Part shown: positions 49,010-58,741 of the stretch, piece after piece
Numbering within the stretch: the first letter of the stretch is position 1
Layout: the number at the start of each line of letters is the position of its first letter
Made by a program: the position numbers and the translations under genes
The notes under the pieces: model-generated
Database searches by the model: none
What the model was told of the DNA's origin: nothing
The model's input: the letters and a program-made list of their open reading frames with translations, nothing else
Assembly (NCBI GenBank): GCA_046349615.1
Contig: JAXMBZ010000016.1
Location: 1-64,000 of the forward strand
Length of the DNA stretch: 64,000 nucleotides
Direction of reading: 5' to 3'
Source: JADJNY01 sp046349615
Lineage (GTDB): Bacteria > Planctomycetota > UBA1135 > GCA-002686595

Positions 49010-49536
49010 CGACGCACGTCGCCCTCCTCCGCGGCGTCAACGTCGGCAAGGCGAAGCGCATCGCGATGTCCGAGCTGCGCTCGACGTTCGAGGCGCTCGG
49101 CTTCGAGCGCGTGCGCACGTTGCTCGCGAGCGGCAACGTGGTCTTCGACGCGAAGCCGAAGGACGCGAACGCGCCGCGGATCGCCGCCGGGATCCACGCG
49201 GAGCTCGGCGTCGAGTGTCCCGTCGTCGTGCTCCCCGCGGCCGAGCTCGACGCGCTGCTCGCGGCGAACCCGTTCGCGGACTCGAAGACCGACGCGTCGC
49301 GCCGTCTCGTCGTCGTGCTCGCCTCGAAGGCGGACGCGAAGGCGCTCGCGCCGCTCGTCGACCGCTCGTTCGGCCGCGAACGCCTGGCGCTCGGTCCGCG
49401 CGCGGCCTACCTCGACTGCCCGGACGGGATCCTCGCGGGCGAGCTCTGGAAGAGCGTCGACCGCGCCGTCCGCGACCGCGGCACCGCGCGCAACGTCGCG
49501 ACGCTCTCGAAGCTCACCGCGCTCGCCGCCGAGTGA
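49006..49536 (+). CDS. DUF1697 family protein
   Basis: A 176-residue protein of a widespread uncharacterised family. Hallmarks are the N-terminus VALLRGVNVGKAKRIAMSEL, LGFERVRTLLASGNVVFDA, the middle NPFAD, and the C-terminal YLDCPDGILAGEL and ARNVATLSKL. The length is normal and the core complete. It is translated in coupling with the acetyltransferase gene. No enzymatic function has been assigned to the family to my knowledge. Confidence 0.9.
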   Translation: MTTHVALLRGVNVGKAKRIAMSELRSTFEALGFERVRTLLASGNVVFDAKPKDANAPRIAAGIHAELGVECPVVVLPAAELDALLAANPFADSKTDASRRLVVVLASKADAKALAPLVDRSFGRERLALGPRAAYLDCPDGILAGELWKSVDRAVRDRGTARNVATLSKLTALAAE

Positions 49537-49540
49537 CGCG

Positions 49541-51634
49541 TCAGCGGCCGCTCCACTCCGCGACGCGCACCGTCTCCGACTCGTGCACGACGCGGAACGA
49601 AGGCGGGAGCGGCGGGAACGCGACGCGCGGGTCGGCGACGTCGTACGGCGTGCTCGTCCCGAGCCCCTCGCGCCGCAGCCGATCGTGCACGACGAAGAGC
49701 GGGCGGCGCTCCGCACCGACGACCGCCGCGATCGCGCGCAGGACCTCGTCGCTCGGTGCCGCGAGCGCCTGGTCGGTGAGCGCGGCGCGCCGCGGATACA
49801 CGCTCGCCGTCGGCGAGCTCCAGGCGCGTCCAGGCGCGGACCAGCCCGCGGCGGCCCAGCGCGGCGTGTAGAGCTCGCTCTCCGCGAAGCACGCGCGCTC
49901 CGTGAAGACGGAGTACTGCATCTCGCGGCGCGCGACGACGAGCACCGCGTCGCGCGGGAGATGCTCGCGCATCCAGGCGAGCGAGGCCCGGTGCTGCGCC
50001 AGCCGCGGCGGCTCCGCCGGGAGCGTCATCCCCATCTCGTAGACGCGCCGTCCGAGGTCGAGCACGAGCGCGAACACGAGCGGCGCCCCGAGCACGACGC
50101 CGCACACGATCGCGAAGCCGCGCGGGAGCACGCGCTCGACGCACGCGCGACCGGCGAGGAGCGCGAGGCCGACGAGCCCCGTGTACGCGAAGAAGAGGTG
50201 CGACTCGCCCGGTGCGGCGAGCCCGATCGCCGGCACGAGACCCGCGCACGCGCCGAGCGCGAGCGCGAGTTCCACCTCGCCGAGCGTGCGCCGACGCACC
50301 CAGACTCCCGCCGCGCCGAGCACGCCGCCGAGCCCGAGGTACGGAACGATCCAAGCGCACCCCGCGGCCCAGACGAGCACGGTGGACGCGCTCTCGACCG
50401 TCGTCCCGACGGCGTGCGCCAGCAGCGCGAACGCGGGCAGCGTGCGGACGGTCGCCCACGGAAACACGCGGAACATCGAGCCCGCGTAGCTCTCCTCGCC
50501 CGTCGCGAGCACGAGCGTGACGGGCAGCGCCGCGAGCGCGAGCACGAGCGTCGCAACGAACGCGCGGCGCGCCGGCCGCCGCGCGAAGACGAGCACGAGC
50601 CACGCCGCGCCGAGCCCCGCGATCACGACCGGCGCGACCGAGCCCTTCGTCGCCGACGCGCACGCCGCGACGACCGCGGCCCACAGGAGCGCGCCGCGGC
50701 TCCCGGTCGCGAACCAGGCGAGCAGCGGACGCACGAGCGCCGCCGCGGCCGCGAGCCCCGCGCACGTCGACGGGCTCGTGTAGACGCCGAAGTCGAAGTC
50801 GCTGCGCAGCATCGTCCACGCGAGCTCCGGCCCCCGCCACTGCGCGAGCACGCGCCCGACGTCGAGGTGCAGCACGAGCAGCGCCGCCGCGATCACGCCC
50901 GCCCACGCGCTCCCCGCGAGCGCGCGCGCCGCGTCGAACACGACGAGGAGGAAGAGCAACGGCAGGAACTGCACGCCGACGCGGAAGTAGAGCTCCTCGA
51001 CCGGGATCCCGAGCACGACGCGCTCCGCCGCGATCGGCGCGTACGCGAACACGTGGTACGCGAACGGCGCGCCGGCGAGGCGCGGGTTCTCGAACGGGAA
51101 CTCGCGCGCGAGCGCCGCGACGTTGCCCGCGTGGAACGTGGAGTCGACCGCGCTGCGGTACCACCACTCGCTCGGCGCTTCGCCGAGCGTGCGCAGCGCG
51201 ACGAGCAGCGCGAGCGCCGCGAGCGCGAGCAGCGGTCCGCGCGCGAGCCCCGCATCGCCGCGCGGGAGGAGCGCGCGTCCCTTCGCGCGCGCCAGCCCCG
51301 CGGCGCCGACGGCGACGGCGGGCCAGGCGGCGATCCCCGTCCCGAAGCCGAGCGCCTGGAGCGCCAGGAACGCCGCGCCGAGGAGCAGCCAGCCCACGAA
51401 CGCGCTCTCCGCGAGGTCGCGCACGAGATCGCCCTCGCTCGTGCGGACCGCGCGGACGACGCACCACCCGGGCGCGAGGATCCAACCGAGCACGAAGCCC
51501 GCGTGCAGCGCGAGCGCGCCCGCGCCTGCGCCGAACGCGAGCGCGCGCGCGAGGACGAGCACGGCGACGGCGGCGAGCACAGCGCCCGTGGACGCCGTGC
51601 GGAGCGGTGGGTGTCGGTCTTGGTCCGAGCTCAT
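49541..51634 (-). CDS. Polytopic membrane protein, possibly a GT-C-type glycosyltransferase
   Basis: A 697-residue protein with at least 12 hydrophobic segments through about residue 540, then a soluble C-terminal domain. The first extracytoplasmic loop has SEWWYRSAVDSTFHAGNVAALA and FAYHVFAYAPIAAERV, a layout seen in large membrane glycosyltransferases of the GT39/DUF2298-like kind, but the canonical Asp-Asp/Glu pair is not evident. The C-terminal part (PRDAVLVVARREMQYSVF, PLFVVHDRLRREGLG) resembles the periplasmic tail of such proteins. The ATG at 51634 precedes a hydrophobic stretch directly. It may add sugars from lipid carriers to a surface glycan; the substrate is unknown. It follows the first ABC operon by 58 nt and may be co-transcribed. 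Confidence 0.65.
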   Translation of the reverse strand: MSSDQDRHPPLRTASTGAVLAAVAVLVLARALAFGAGAGALALHAGFVLGWILAPGWCVVRAVRTSEGDLVRDLAESAFVGWLLLGAAFLALQALGFGTGIAAWPAVAVGAAGLARAKGRALLPRGDAGLARGPLLALAALALLVALRTLGEAPSEWWYRSAVDSTFHAGNVAALAREFPFENPRLAGAPFAYHVFAYAPIAAERVVLGIPVEELYFRVGVQFLPLLFLLVVFDAARALAGSAWAGVIAAALLVLHLDVGRVLAQWRGPELAWTMLRSDFDFGVYTSPSTCAGLAAAAALVRPLLAWFATGSRGALLWAAVVAACASATKGSVAPVVIAGLGAAWLVLVFARRPARRAFVATLVLALAALPVTLVLATGEESYAGSMFRVFPWATVRTLPAFALLAHAVGTTVESASTVLVWAAGCAWIVPYLGLGGVLGAAGVWVRRRTLGEVELALALGACAGLVPAIGLAAPGESHLFFAYTGLVGLALLAGRACVERVLPRGFAIVCGVVLGAPLVFALVLDLGRRVYEMGMTLPAEPPRLAQHRASLAWMREHLPRDAVLVVARREMQYSVFTERACFAESELYTPRWAAAGWSAPGRAWSSPTASVYPRRAALTDQALAAPSDEVLRAIAAVVGAERRPLFVVHDRLRREGLGTSTPYDVADPRVAFPPLPPSFRVVHESETVRVAEWSGR

Positions 51635-51692
51635 GCGCGCGGGGCGTCTCGGCGGAGCGTACTCGCGCGGGCGCCGCCCCGGTAGCACCGAG

Positions 51693-52691
51693 TCAAGCGC
51701 CGTGCTCCGCCGGAGCTCGGGCGACCGGACACGCGACGCGCACGGCGCCGAACGGCTCGAGCGCGGGGAGCTTCGTGCGGCATTCGTCGCGCGCGAGCGG
51801 GCAGCGCGGGTGGAACGCGCACCCCGCCGGCGGCGCGAACGCCGCGGGTGGATCTCCCGCGAGCGCCGCACGACGGAGGTCCGCGCGCTCCCACGCCGGC
51901 GCCGCGGCGACGAGCGCCTGCGTGTACGGATGGCGCGGGCGCGCGAGTACCTGCTCCGTCGGCCCCTCCTCGACGACGCGGCCCGCGTAGAGCACGAGCA
52001 CGCGCTCCGAGAGCCGCCGAGCGAGCGCCAGGTCGTGCGCGACGACGAGCAGCGCGAAGCCCTGTTCGCGGCGGCGGCGCTCGAGCGCGCCGACGAGGTC
52101 GAGCGCGCGCGGCGCATCGAGCGCGGAGAACGCCTCGTCGAGCACGAGGAGCCGCGGCTCGGTCGCGAGCGCGCGCGCGAGCGCGATGCGCTGGCGCTCG
52201 CCGCCGGAGAAGGCGTGCGGACGGCGATCGAGCGCCGCGCGCGAGAGGCCGACGTGTTCGAGCGCGAGCTCGACGCGCCGCTCGAGCTCCGCGCCGCGCG
52301 CGAGGCCGTGCGCGTGGAGCGCCTCTCCCACGATCGCGCGGACGGTGGCGCGGGGATCGAGGCTCGCGAAGGGGTCCTGGAACACGACGCCGATCTCGCG
52401 GCGCACGGCGCGCAGCGCGCGTTCGTCCGCGCGCACGAGGTCGACCTCCGCGCACTCCCGAGCATGCCACGCGAGCGCGCCCGCGTCGGGCCGGTGGAGC
52501 GCGAGCAGCGTGCGCGCGAGCGTCGTCTTGCCCGAGCCCGACTCGCCGACGAGTGCCACGCTCTCGCCCTCCGCGACGTCGAGGTCGACGCCGCACAGCG
52601 CGTGCGCGACCGCGCGCCTCGCGAACGGGCCGCGCCGGAGCACGAAGCGCTTCTCGAGTCCGCGCGCGACGAGGAGCGGACGCGCGCTCAC
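51693..52691 (-). CDS. Peptide-type ABC transporter ATP-binding protein (OppF/DppF-like)
   Basis: A 332-residue nucleotide-binding subunit. It has Walker A GESGSGKTT, the Q-loop VVFQDPFASLDPRA, the ABC signature FSGGERQR, Walker B LLVLDEAFSALD (the residue after the Asp-Glu is Ala), the switch His in VVAHDLALA, and the C-terminal oligopeptide-transporter extension with GCAFHPRCPLARDEC, the Cys pattern typical of OppD/OppF tails. The GTG at 52691 overlaps the upstream stop (GTGA). It is the last gene of the minus-strand peptide transporter operon. Confidence 0.92.
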   Translation of the reverse strand: MSARPLLVARGLEKRFVLRRGPFARRAVAHALCGVDLDVAEGESVALVGESGSGKTTLARTLLALHRPDAGALAWHARECAEVDLVRADERALRAVRREIGVVFQDPFASLDPRATVRAIVGEALHAHGLARGAELERRVELALEHVGLSRAALDRRPHAFSGGERQRIALARALATEPRLLVLDEAFSALDAPRALDLVGALERRRREQGFALLVVAHDLALARRLSERVLVLYAGRVVEEGPTEQVLARPRHPYTQALVAAAPAWERADLRRAALAGDPPAAFAPPAGCAFHPRCPLARDECRTKLPALEPFGAVRVACPVARAPAEHGA

Positions 52692-53764
52692 GGGCTCACC
52701 TCGTCCGCGAAGAAGCAGGCGGAGCTCCGCGCGGCGCCCGCGCCGTGCGCGACGAGCGGCGGAACGGCCTCGGCGCAACGCGCGCGCGCGAACGGACACC
52801 GCGCGGCGAACGCGCAGCCCGTCGCGGCCGCGCGCGGCTCCGCGGGAGGCGGCGGCGGCTCCGCAGCGCGCGACTCGAGCGCGGCGCGCGCGCGGACGAG
52901 CTCGAGCGTGCACGGGTGCGCGGGACGTTCGAGGACGGCGCGCGTGGGGCCCGTCTCGACGACGCGCCCGGCATGGAGCACCACGACGCGCTCGCACCGC
53001 TCGCGCGCGAGCACGAGGTCGTGCGTCACGACGAGGAACGCCGCGCCGCGCGCGCGCTCCGCGTCGAAGAGGTCGAGCACCTGGAGCGCGAGCGTCGGAT
53101 CGAGCGCGCTCGTCGGTTCGTCGGCGAGGAGCAGCGCGGGCCCGCACGCGATCGCCGCGGCGACGAGCGCGCGCTGGCGCATGCCGCCCGAGAGCTCGTG
53201 CGGCGCCGCGCGCGCCGCGGCCGCGGGATCGGGGAGCCGGCAGCGCGCGAGGAGCTCGAGCGCGCGCTCGCGCGCCTCCGTGCGCGAGGCGACGCCGTGC
53301 GCGACGAGCGCCTCCGCGACCTGCGCGCCGATCGGAACGACGGGGTCGAACGCGGCGAGCGCGTCCTGGAACACGACGCCGACGTCGCGGCCGCGCACGC
53401 GGCGCAGCGTCTCGGGGCGCGCGCCGACGAGCTCTTCGCCGCGGAAGCGCACCGAGCCCGCGTCGACGCGCGCACCGCGCGGCAGGAGCCCGACGAGCGC
53501 CGCGAGCAGCGTCGACTTCCCGGCACCCGAGGCGCCGACGATCGCGAGCGAGCCGCCGACGTCGAGCTCGAAGGAAACGCCGTGGAGCACGGTCGCGCGC
53601 CTCGCGCGCGTCGCGACGGAGACCCGCAGGCCCTCGACCGCGAGCAGCGGACCGCCGCGCGACGCTTCCGCGGGACGCTCGAGCTCCGTGCCCATCGGAG
53701 CGCCACGCTCCACGTCCGCGCTGCCGGCGATCGCGCGCGACGAATCCGCTCCACGCGCGCTCAT
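52688..53764 (-). CDS. Peptide-type ABC transporter ATP-binding protein (OppD/DppD-like)
   Basis: A 358-residue nucleotide-binding subunit. A Ser/Arg/Ala-rich N-terminal extension of about 35 residues precedes VEGLRVSVAT, Walker A GASGAGKST, VVFQDALAAFDPVVP, the signature LSGGMRQR, Walker B LLLADEPTSALD, THDLVLA and the Cys-rich C-terminal extension (GCAFAARCPFARARC and a final ACFF). It pairs with the next ATPase to power the transporter. The ATG overlaps the permease stop (ATGA). Confidence 0.92.
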   Translation of the reverse strand: MSARGADSSRAIAGSADVERGAPMGTELERPAEASRGGPLLAVEGLRVSVATRARRATVLHGVSFELDVGGSLAIVGASGAGKSTLLAALVGLLPRGARVDAGSVRFRGEELVGARPETLRRVRGRDVGVVFQDALAAFDPVVPIGAQVAEALVAHGVASRTEARERALELLARCRLPDPAAAARAAPHELSGGMRQRALVAAAIACGPALLLADEPTSALDPTLALQVLDLFDAERARGAAFLVVTHDLVLARERCERVVVLHAGRVVETGPTRAVLERPAHPCTLELVRARAALESRAAEPPPPPAEPRAAATGCAFAARCPFARARCAEAVPPLVAHGAGAARSSACFFADEVSP

Positions 53765-55503
53765 CGCGCCGCCTCCGCGCGCGGGTCGAGCGCGTCGCGC
53801 ACGCCCTCGCCGAGCACGTTCGCCGCGAGCGAGCTCGCGAGCACGCACGCCGCCGGGAACACGAGCGTCCACCAACCCGCGAGGCTCCGCGACTCCGCCG
53901 CGAGCGCGCCCCACGACGGCACGGGGATCTGCACGCCGAGGCCGAGGAACGAGAGCGCGGACTCGGTCAGGATCGCCGAGCCGACGCCGAACGAGAGCGC
54001 GACGAGCGCCGGCGCCGCCGCGTTCGGCAGCACGTGCGCGAACAGGATCCGCGCGGACGAGAGCCCTTGCGCGCGCGCCGCGAGCACGAACTCCGCGTCG
54101 GCGAGCTCGAGCGCGCGGACGCGCACGAGGCGCGCGACGCCGGTCCAACCGACGCCGCCGATCACGAGCGCGACGGAGAGCGCGGGCGGCACGACGTCCG
54201 GATCCGCGACGGCCGCGAACGCGAGCACGAGGAAGAACGCGGGGAAGCAGACGACGACCTCGAGCACGCGCGACAACACGAGGTCGACGACGCCGCGCAG
54301 CGTGCCCGCGACGACGCCGACGAGCGTGCCGAGCAGCGCGAGCAGGAGCGCCGCGCCGAACCCGACGGCGAGGCTCGCGCGCGCGCCGTGCAGGAGCCGC
54401 GCGAGGACGTCGCGCCCGCTCCCGTCCGTGCCGAGCACGTGCCGCCACGGCGAGTTCCGCGCGGGCTCGCCCGGACGCACGTCGACCGGCGTCGGCGGGA
54501 GCTCGAGCCCGCCCGCGCCGTTCGCGCCGTTCGCGCCGGAATGCGCCGCGCGCGCGCCGCGCACGTAGCGCCCCGCTTCGTCGCGCTCCGCCGAAGCGAG
54601 CCACGTCGGCGGGCGCCACGCCTCGGTCACGTTCGTCTCGGCGAACCCCATCGCGATCGGCGCGAAGACGGCGCGTTCGACGCGCACGGACTCCGACGCG
54701 AGGCGCGCCTTCCACGGCCGCGGATCGAGGCGTACCTCCGCGGGACGGAGCGCGCTCCACGCGAGCGCGAGCCCGAGCGACGCCGCGAGCGCGCCCCCCA
54801 CGACTCGCGCGCTCGGAGCGCGACCACGACCGCGCGCCGCGCGGGCCCCGCGTGCGAGCAGGACGCCGAGCGCGCACCACGCGAAGACGAGGAACACCGA
54901 CGCGCCGTCGAGCGCCGCGAGGAGCGGCCAGCGCGCGCGCGCGACGAACCGTCCACCGCCCGCCGTGCGCAGTCCGTTCCCGGCGGAACCGCCCCCGCTC
55001 GCGCTCGAGCGCGCGCCCTCGGCCTCTTCGACGATCCGCGCCTGCGCGACGTACGCCTCCGCGACGGGGCCGAGCTCGCGTCCGTCCGTGGGCGCGCGGG
55101 CCTCGAGCGCGTCGACGAGCAGCCCGCGCGCGATCGCGTCGCCGCCCTCGAGCGCCGCGTCGACGACCGCGAAGCGGAGCGCGACCGCGCCGCGCTCGAG
55201 CGCCAGCGCTTCCGCGCGCGTCGTCGTCGCTCCCGCGAGGCGCGTCGCCTCGTACTCGGCGTCGCTCGTCCTCGCGAGCCGATCGCACGAGCGCGCGAGC
55301 GGCGCGAGCGAGCGCAGCGCGCCCTCGACCTCCTCGCGGTCGACCGCGCGGACGTACCACGGGAGATCGCTCGCGACGAAGGGCGCGAGCGCGGCGAGCC
55401 CGACGAGCATCCACAGGACGAACGCCGCGCGCCGCGGCCCGCTCCGCGCGAGCACGCGCTGCACGAGGCCGGGCTCGCGCTCGTGTGCGCCGCCGTCAAC
55501 CAC
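53761..55503 (-). CDS. Peptide ABC transporter permease (OppC/DppC-like) with a large N-terminal insertion
   Basis: A 580-residue permease; usual OppC/DppC proteins have about 300. The first transmembrane helix (about 26-44) is followed by roughly 300 inserted residues: a soluble Arg/Glu-rich part (50-185), two extra hydrophobic segments (about 192-218 and 233-252) and another soluble part with AFAPIAMGFAETN-like sequence. The standard domain begins near LGTDGSGRDVLARLLHGAR (about 355) and carries the permease EAA region RALELADAEFVLAARAQGLSSARILFAHVLPN (in part) and the end LGLGVQIPVPSWGAL ... DALDPR. The GTG at 55503 overlaps the OppB stop by 8 nt. The inserted part could receive substrate or control gating. 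Confidence 0.88.
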   Translation of the reverse strand: MVDGGAHEREPGLVQRVLARSGPRRAAFVLWMLVGLAALAPFVASDLPWYVRAVDREEVEGALRSLAPLARSCDRLARTSDAEYEATRLAGATTTRAEALALERGAVALRFAVVDAALEGGDAIARGLLVDALEARAPTDGRELGPVAEAYVAQARIVEEAEGARSSASGGGSAGNGLRTAGGGRFVARARWPLLAALDGASVFLVFAWCALGVLLARGARAARGRGRAPSARVVGGALAASLGLALAWSALRPAEVRLDPRPWKARLASESVRVERAVFAPIAMGFAETNVTEAWRPPTWLASAERDEAGRYVRGARAAHSGANGANGAGGLELPPTPVDVRPGEPARNSPWRHVLGTDGSGRDVLARLLHGARASLAVGFGAALLLALLGTLVGVVAGTLRGVVDLVLSRVLEVVVCFPAFFLVLAFAAVADPDVVPPALSVALVIGGVGWTGVARLVRVRALELADAEFVLAARAQGLSSARILFAHVLPNAAAPALVALSFGVGSAILTESALSFLGLGVQIPVPSWGALAAESRSLAGWWTLVFPAACVLASSLAANVLGEGVRDALDPRAEAAR

Positions 55504-56539
55504 GGCGCACCCGCGGATCGAGCCACGCCACGGCCGCGTCCGCCGCGAGGATCGCGAGGAGCGTCGCGAGCGCCGACGTCGTCGTGACGCCGAGGATCAC
55601 GTTCAGGTCGCGCGCGAGCATCGCCTCGTACGCGTACGAGCCGAGCCCGGAGAGCCCGAAGAGCGCCTCGACGACGACCGAGCCGCCGAGGAGCGCCGGC
55701 ACGATCGACGCGAAGAGCGTCACGATCGGGAGCAGCGCGTTGCGCAGCACGTGGCGCACGAGGACGTCGCGCTCGGAGAGCCCGCGCGCGCGCGCGGCGC
55801 GCACGAAGTCCTGGTCGAGCACCTCGAGCACCGCCGCGCGCGTCTGCCGCGCGACGTACGCGAGCCCCGGCAGCGACAGCGTCGCGAGCGGCAGCACGAG
55901 GTGCGCGACGAGGTCGAGCGCGCGCTCCCCCGCCGACCACGTCTCCGCGTCCGGCGAACGCGCGCCGAGCACGGGCAGCCACGCGAGCCCCGTCGCGCCG
56001 AACGCGAGCACGAGCGCGAGCCCGAGCGCCCACGCGGGCACCGAGTGCAGCGCGAACAGGAGCCCGCGCGAGAGCCGGTCGACGAGCCCGCCCGCGGAGA
56101 GCGCGCTCGCGACGCCGAGCGGCACGCCGACGAGGAACAGCACGAGCGTCGCGAGCAGCGCGAGCGGCGCCGTGACCGCGAGCCGCTTCGCGATCTCCGG
56201 CAGGACGCGCACGCCCGGCCGCTGGAACTCGGTGCCGAGGTCGCCCGCGAGGAGTCCGTGCCACGCGCGCTCGCCGCTCCCGCCGAACGCGCGCGCGCCC
56301 TTCGGCGAGAGGTCGAACGGCCCGACGAAGTGCAGGTACTGCCGCCAGAGCGGCGCGTCGAGCAGCGCTTCCTCGCGCAGGAGCGCGCGCTCCTCCGTGC
56401 CGCCCGAAGCACTCTCCGCGTCGCCGACGCGCGCGCCGAGGTCGCCGGGCGCTGCGTGCACGGCGAGGAAGGTCACGAGCGTGATCCCGAGCAGCGTCGG
56501 GACCATCCACAGGAGCCGGCGGAGGAGCCAGGCGCCCAC
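55496..56539 (-). CDS. Peptide ABC transporter permease (OppB/DppB-like)
   Basis: A 347-residue inner-membrane permease (GTG start). The N-terminus WLLRRLLWMVPTLLGITLVTFLAVHAAPGD (in part) is typical, followed by a periplasmic loop with WRQYLHFVGPFDLS, the LLAGDLGTEF block, and six further hydrophobic segments including LDQDFVRAARARGLSERDVLVRHVLRNALLP (in part), the EAA coupling helix for the ATPases. It is second in the operon, 4 nt after the binding protein gene. Confidence 0.92.
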   Translation of the reverse strand: MGAWLLRRLLWMVPTLLGITLVTFLAVHAAPGDLGARVGDAESASGGTEERALLREEALLDAPLWRQYLHFVGPFDLSPKGARAFGGSGERAWHGLLAGDLGTEFQRPGVRVLPEIAKRLAVTAPLALLATLVLFLVGVPLGVASALSAGGLVDRLSRGLLFALHSVPAWALGLALVLAFGATGLAWLPVLGARSPDAETWSAGERALDLVAHLVLPLATLSLPGLAYVARQTRAAVLEVLDQDFVRAARARGLSERDVLVRHVLRNALLPIVTLFASIVPALLGGSVVVEALFGLSGLGSYAYEAMLARDLNVILGVTTTSALATLLAILAADAAVAWLDPRVRRG

Positions 56540-56543
56540 GCCG

Positions 56544-58685
56544 CTACTTCGTCTCCAACGTCGGGCGCGTGCCCGGCGTGCCCGCGGGGTAGTACCAGCG
56601 GCGCAGCACGTAGTTCGGGTCCTGCGCGACGAGTTGGAGGCCGAAGAGCGCCTTGTTCATGCCGAACTTGCGCGGCGGGCTGTAGCCGAAGAGGTACGGC
56701 TGGAGCTCGTAGATGCGCGCGTGGAGCGCGCGCCAGATCGCGGCGCGCTTCTCGGGGTCGAGCTCCTTCTGTCCCGCTTCGATCAAGCGATCGCAGCGCT
56801 CGTCCGCGAAGCCGCCGAAGTTCGAGCCCTTCGCGTCGGCGGGCGCCCACTTCGAGTGCCACACCTGCTCGGGATCGGTCTCGAAGCCGAGCGCCCACGC
56901 GAGCGCGACCGCGTCGAAGTCGCGCTTCTTCTTGCGCTCGTCGACGGCCTTCGAGTCGAGCGCGGTGTAGCGCAGCGCGATGCCGACGGCCTTCAGGTCC
57001 TCCTGCAATTTCGCGGCGAACGCGCGCGAGATCGCGTTGCCGGCGTCGGAGAGGAGCTCGATCTCGAGCTTCACGCCGTCCTTGTCGACGACGCCGTCGC
57101 CGTCGCGGTCGAGCCAGCCCGCTTCCTCGAGCAGCGCGCGCGCCCTCGCGGGGTCGCGCGGGTACTGGAGCACGCTCTTGTCGTACTCGGGCCGATTCAG
57201 CATCCACGGACCCGTGACGACGTCGGCTAGGCCCTTGTACTTCGCGTTCTTGAAGCCCTCGAAGTCGAACGCGCGCGCGATCGCCTCGCGCACGCGGACG
57301 TCGGCGAGCTGCGGACGGCGCAGGTTCCACGCGGTGAACCAGTAGTTCCCGCTGTAGAAGTGGCCCTTGTAGTTGCGCTTCGTGAACGCGTCGCTCTGCG
57401 TCGCGGGACCGAAGTAGTCGTCGGCGCTCATGCGCGCGAAGAAGTCGAGCTCGCCGTTCAGGAGCGCTTGGAACGCGGCGCCGTCGTCGGCGATGAAGCG
57501 CCAGAAGAGCTGGTCGAGGTAGCCCGCGCGTGAGGGATCGAAGTAGTGCGGGTTGCGCTCGGCGAGGACGCCTTGCTCGTCGAAGCGCGCGAGCTTGTAG
57601 GGTCCGAGGCCGACGAAGGCGCGGTTGTGCGGGTTCTTGTTGATGTACTCGGCGGCTTCGGCCTGCGACGGCTTCCAGTTGGGATCGGTCGCGCGCTTCT
57701 TCTGGCCGTCGACGTTGTCGGGGTGGTTCAGGTCGTAGAGGTGCGCGGGGAGGATCGTGAGCTCGCTGCCGAGTGCGGTGAGGCGATAGTAGGACTGCGA
57801 CGCGAACCACACGCGCACGGTGGACGCAGGTCCCGCGCCCCAAGGCTCGGTGTAGTGTTCGATGCGAACGATTTCCGAGAACTGCGGCCGCCGCTCGCCG
57901 CACTCGACGAGCGGGTTCGCGTACAGCTCGAGGCTGAACTGTACGTCGCGCCAATCGAACGGATGACCGTCGTGCCAACGCACGCCGTCGCGCAGACGGA
58001 ACGAGAGCACGGAACCGCGCTCGATCCGCTCGACGTCCGAGCGCTGCACGAGACCCTTCCCGTCGGAGGACTGCCGGTCCCACCAGGAGATGCCGCCCCG
58101 ATCTCCGCGCCGCGCCTTGGGGTTCTGGTCGGGGAAGATGAGAGTGCTGGGGAGATCGGTCGTCTCGTTCTGCGCGACCTCGATCTGCTCCGCGCTCTCG
58201 CCGACGATCTTCCCCACGACGACGCGTCGTCCGCCCACGTCGAAGGTCGGATAGTCCGGCGCACCGGGCTTCACCCAGATCGCGTCCTCGACGGTCCACT
58301 CCTTCGCGAGATTCGGCCCCCACTCCATCGTCTCCCAGTCGCGGAGCAGCAGCGTCTCGTGCAGCTCGTACATCATCCGCCGGATCGCGCCCTGGTTTTC
58401 GAGCACGTTGTTCAACGTGCGCGGGAGCCGCTCCAGGTGCACCGTCGCGCGCCCGCCGTACGCCGGCGTCGGCGCCGCGGGCCGCTTCCCGTCCGCGCCC
58501 GGCGCGCGCGCCGGATGGAAGAGATCGGCCTCGACCTTTGCGCCCTTCACCTCGGCGACCACGGGCGCGGCCTGCGACGCGCTCGCCTGGGTCGCGTGCG
58601 CCGATTCGGCGCCCCCGAGGCCGCGCCACGCCAGCGCGGCGAGGCCGGCGAGGAAGAGCGGGGCGAGGGCCGATCGGGCGCGCAT
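56544..58685 (-). CDS. ABC transporter solute-binding protein, family 5
   Basis: A 713-residue periplasmic binding protein for the transporter encoded downstream. A signal peptide (MRARSALAPLFLAGLAALAW) and an Ala/Pro linker lead to SBP_bac_5 blocks: LRDWETMEWGPNLAKEWTV, FRLRDGVRWHDGHPFDWRDVQFS (in part), FVGLGPYKLARFD, LDQLFWRFIADDGAAFQALLNGELDF (in part), RPQLADVRVREAIARAFD and SNFGGFADERCDRLI. It is larger than usual (about 500-600), with an insertion around 150-215 before the RLRDGVRW block. Peptides or related oligomers are the likely ligand. TTGCTC-16-TAGACC lies upstream. Confidence 0.92.
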   Translation of the reverse strand: MRARSALAPLFLAGLAALAWRGLGGAESAHATQASASQAAPVVAEVKGAKVEADLFHPARAPGADGKRPAAPTPAYGGRATVHLERLPRTLNNVLENQGAIRRMMYELHETLLLRDWETMEWGPNLAKEWTVEDAIWVKPGAPDYPTFDVGGRRVVVGKIVGESAEQIEVAQNETTDLPSTLIFPDQNPKARRGDRGGISWWDRQSSDGKGLVQRSDVERIERGSVLSFRLRDGVRWHDGHPFDWRDVQFSLELYANPLVECGERRPQFSEIVRIEHYTEPWGAGPASTVRVWFASQSYYRLTALGSELTILPAHLYDLNHPDNVDGQKKRATDPNWKPSQAEAAEYINKNPHNRAFVGLGPYKLARFDEQGVLAERNPHYFDPSRAGYLDQLFWRFIADDGAAFQALLNGELDFFARMSADDYFGPATQSDAFTKRNYKGHFYSGNYWFTAWNLRRPQLADVRVREAIARAFDFEGFKNAKYKGLADVVTGPWMLNRPEYDKSVLQYPRDPARARALLEEAGWLDRDGDGVVDKDGVKLEIELLSDAGNAISRAFAAKLQEDLKAVGIALRYTALDSKAVDERKKKRDFDAVALAWALGFETDPEQVWHSKWAPADAKGSNFGGFADERCDRLIEAGQKELDPEKRAAIWRALHARIYELQPYLFGYSPPRKFGMNKALFGLQLVAQDPNYVLRRWYYPAGTPGTRPTLETK

Positions 58686-58713
58686 GGGGAGGCTCCGTCC
58701 GCGGAGCGCGCGA

Positions 58714-58741
58714 GGTCTACCCCGGCGGAGGGCCGGAGCAA
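58714..58741 (-). promoter_or_regulatory. Promoter of the minus-strand peptide transporter operon
   Basis: TTGCTC (58741-58736), a 16-bp spacer, TAGACC (58719-58714) on the minus strand; the leader would be about 20 nt with GGAG about 9 nt before the ATG at 58685. Confidence 0.45.

Noticed and set aside
51123..57230. Very long plus-strand open frame (about 2,035 codons) over the minus-strand transporter genes
   Set aside because: Product is Arg/Ser/Ala-rich without family features and is antisense to five well-supported genes; typical of GC-rich shadows.
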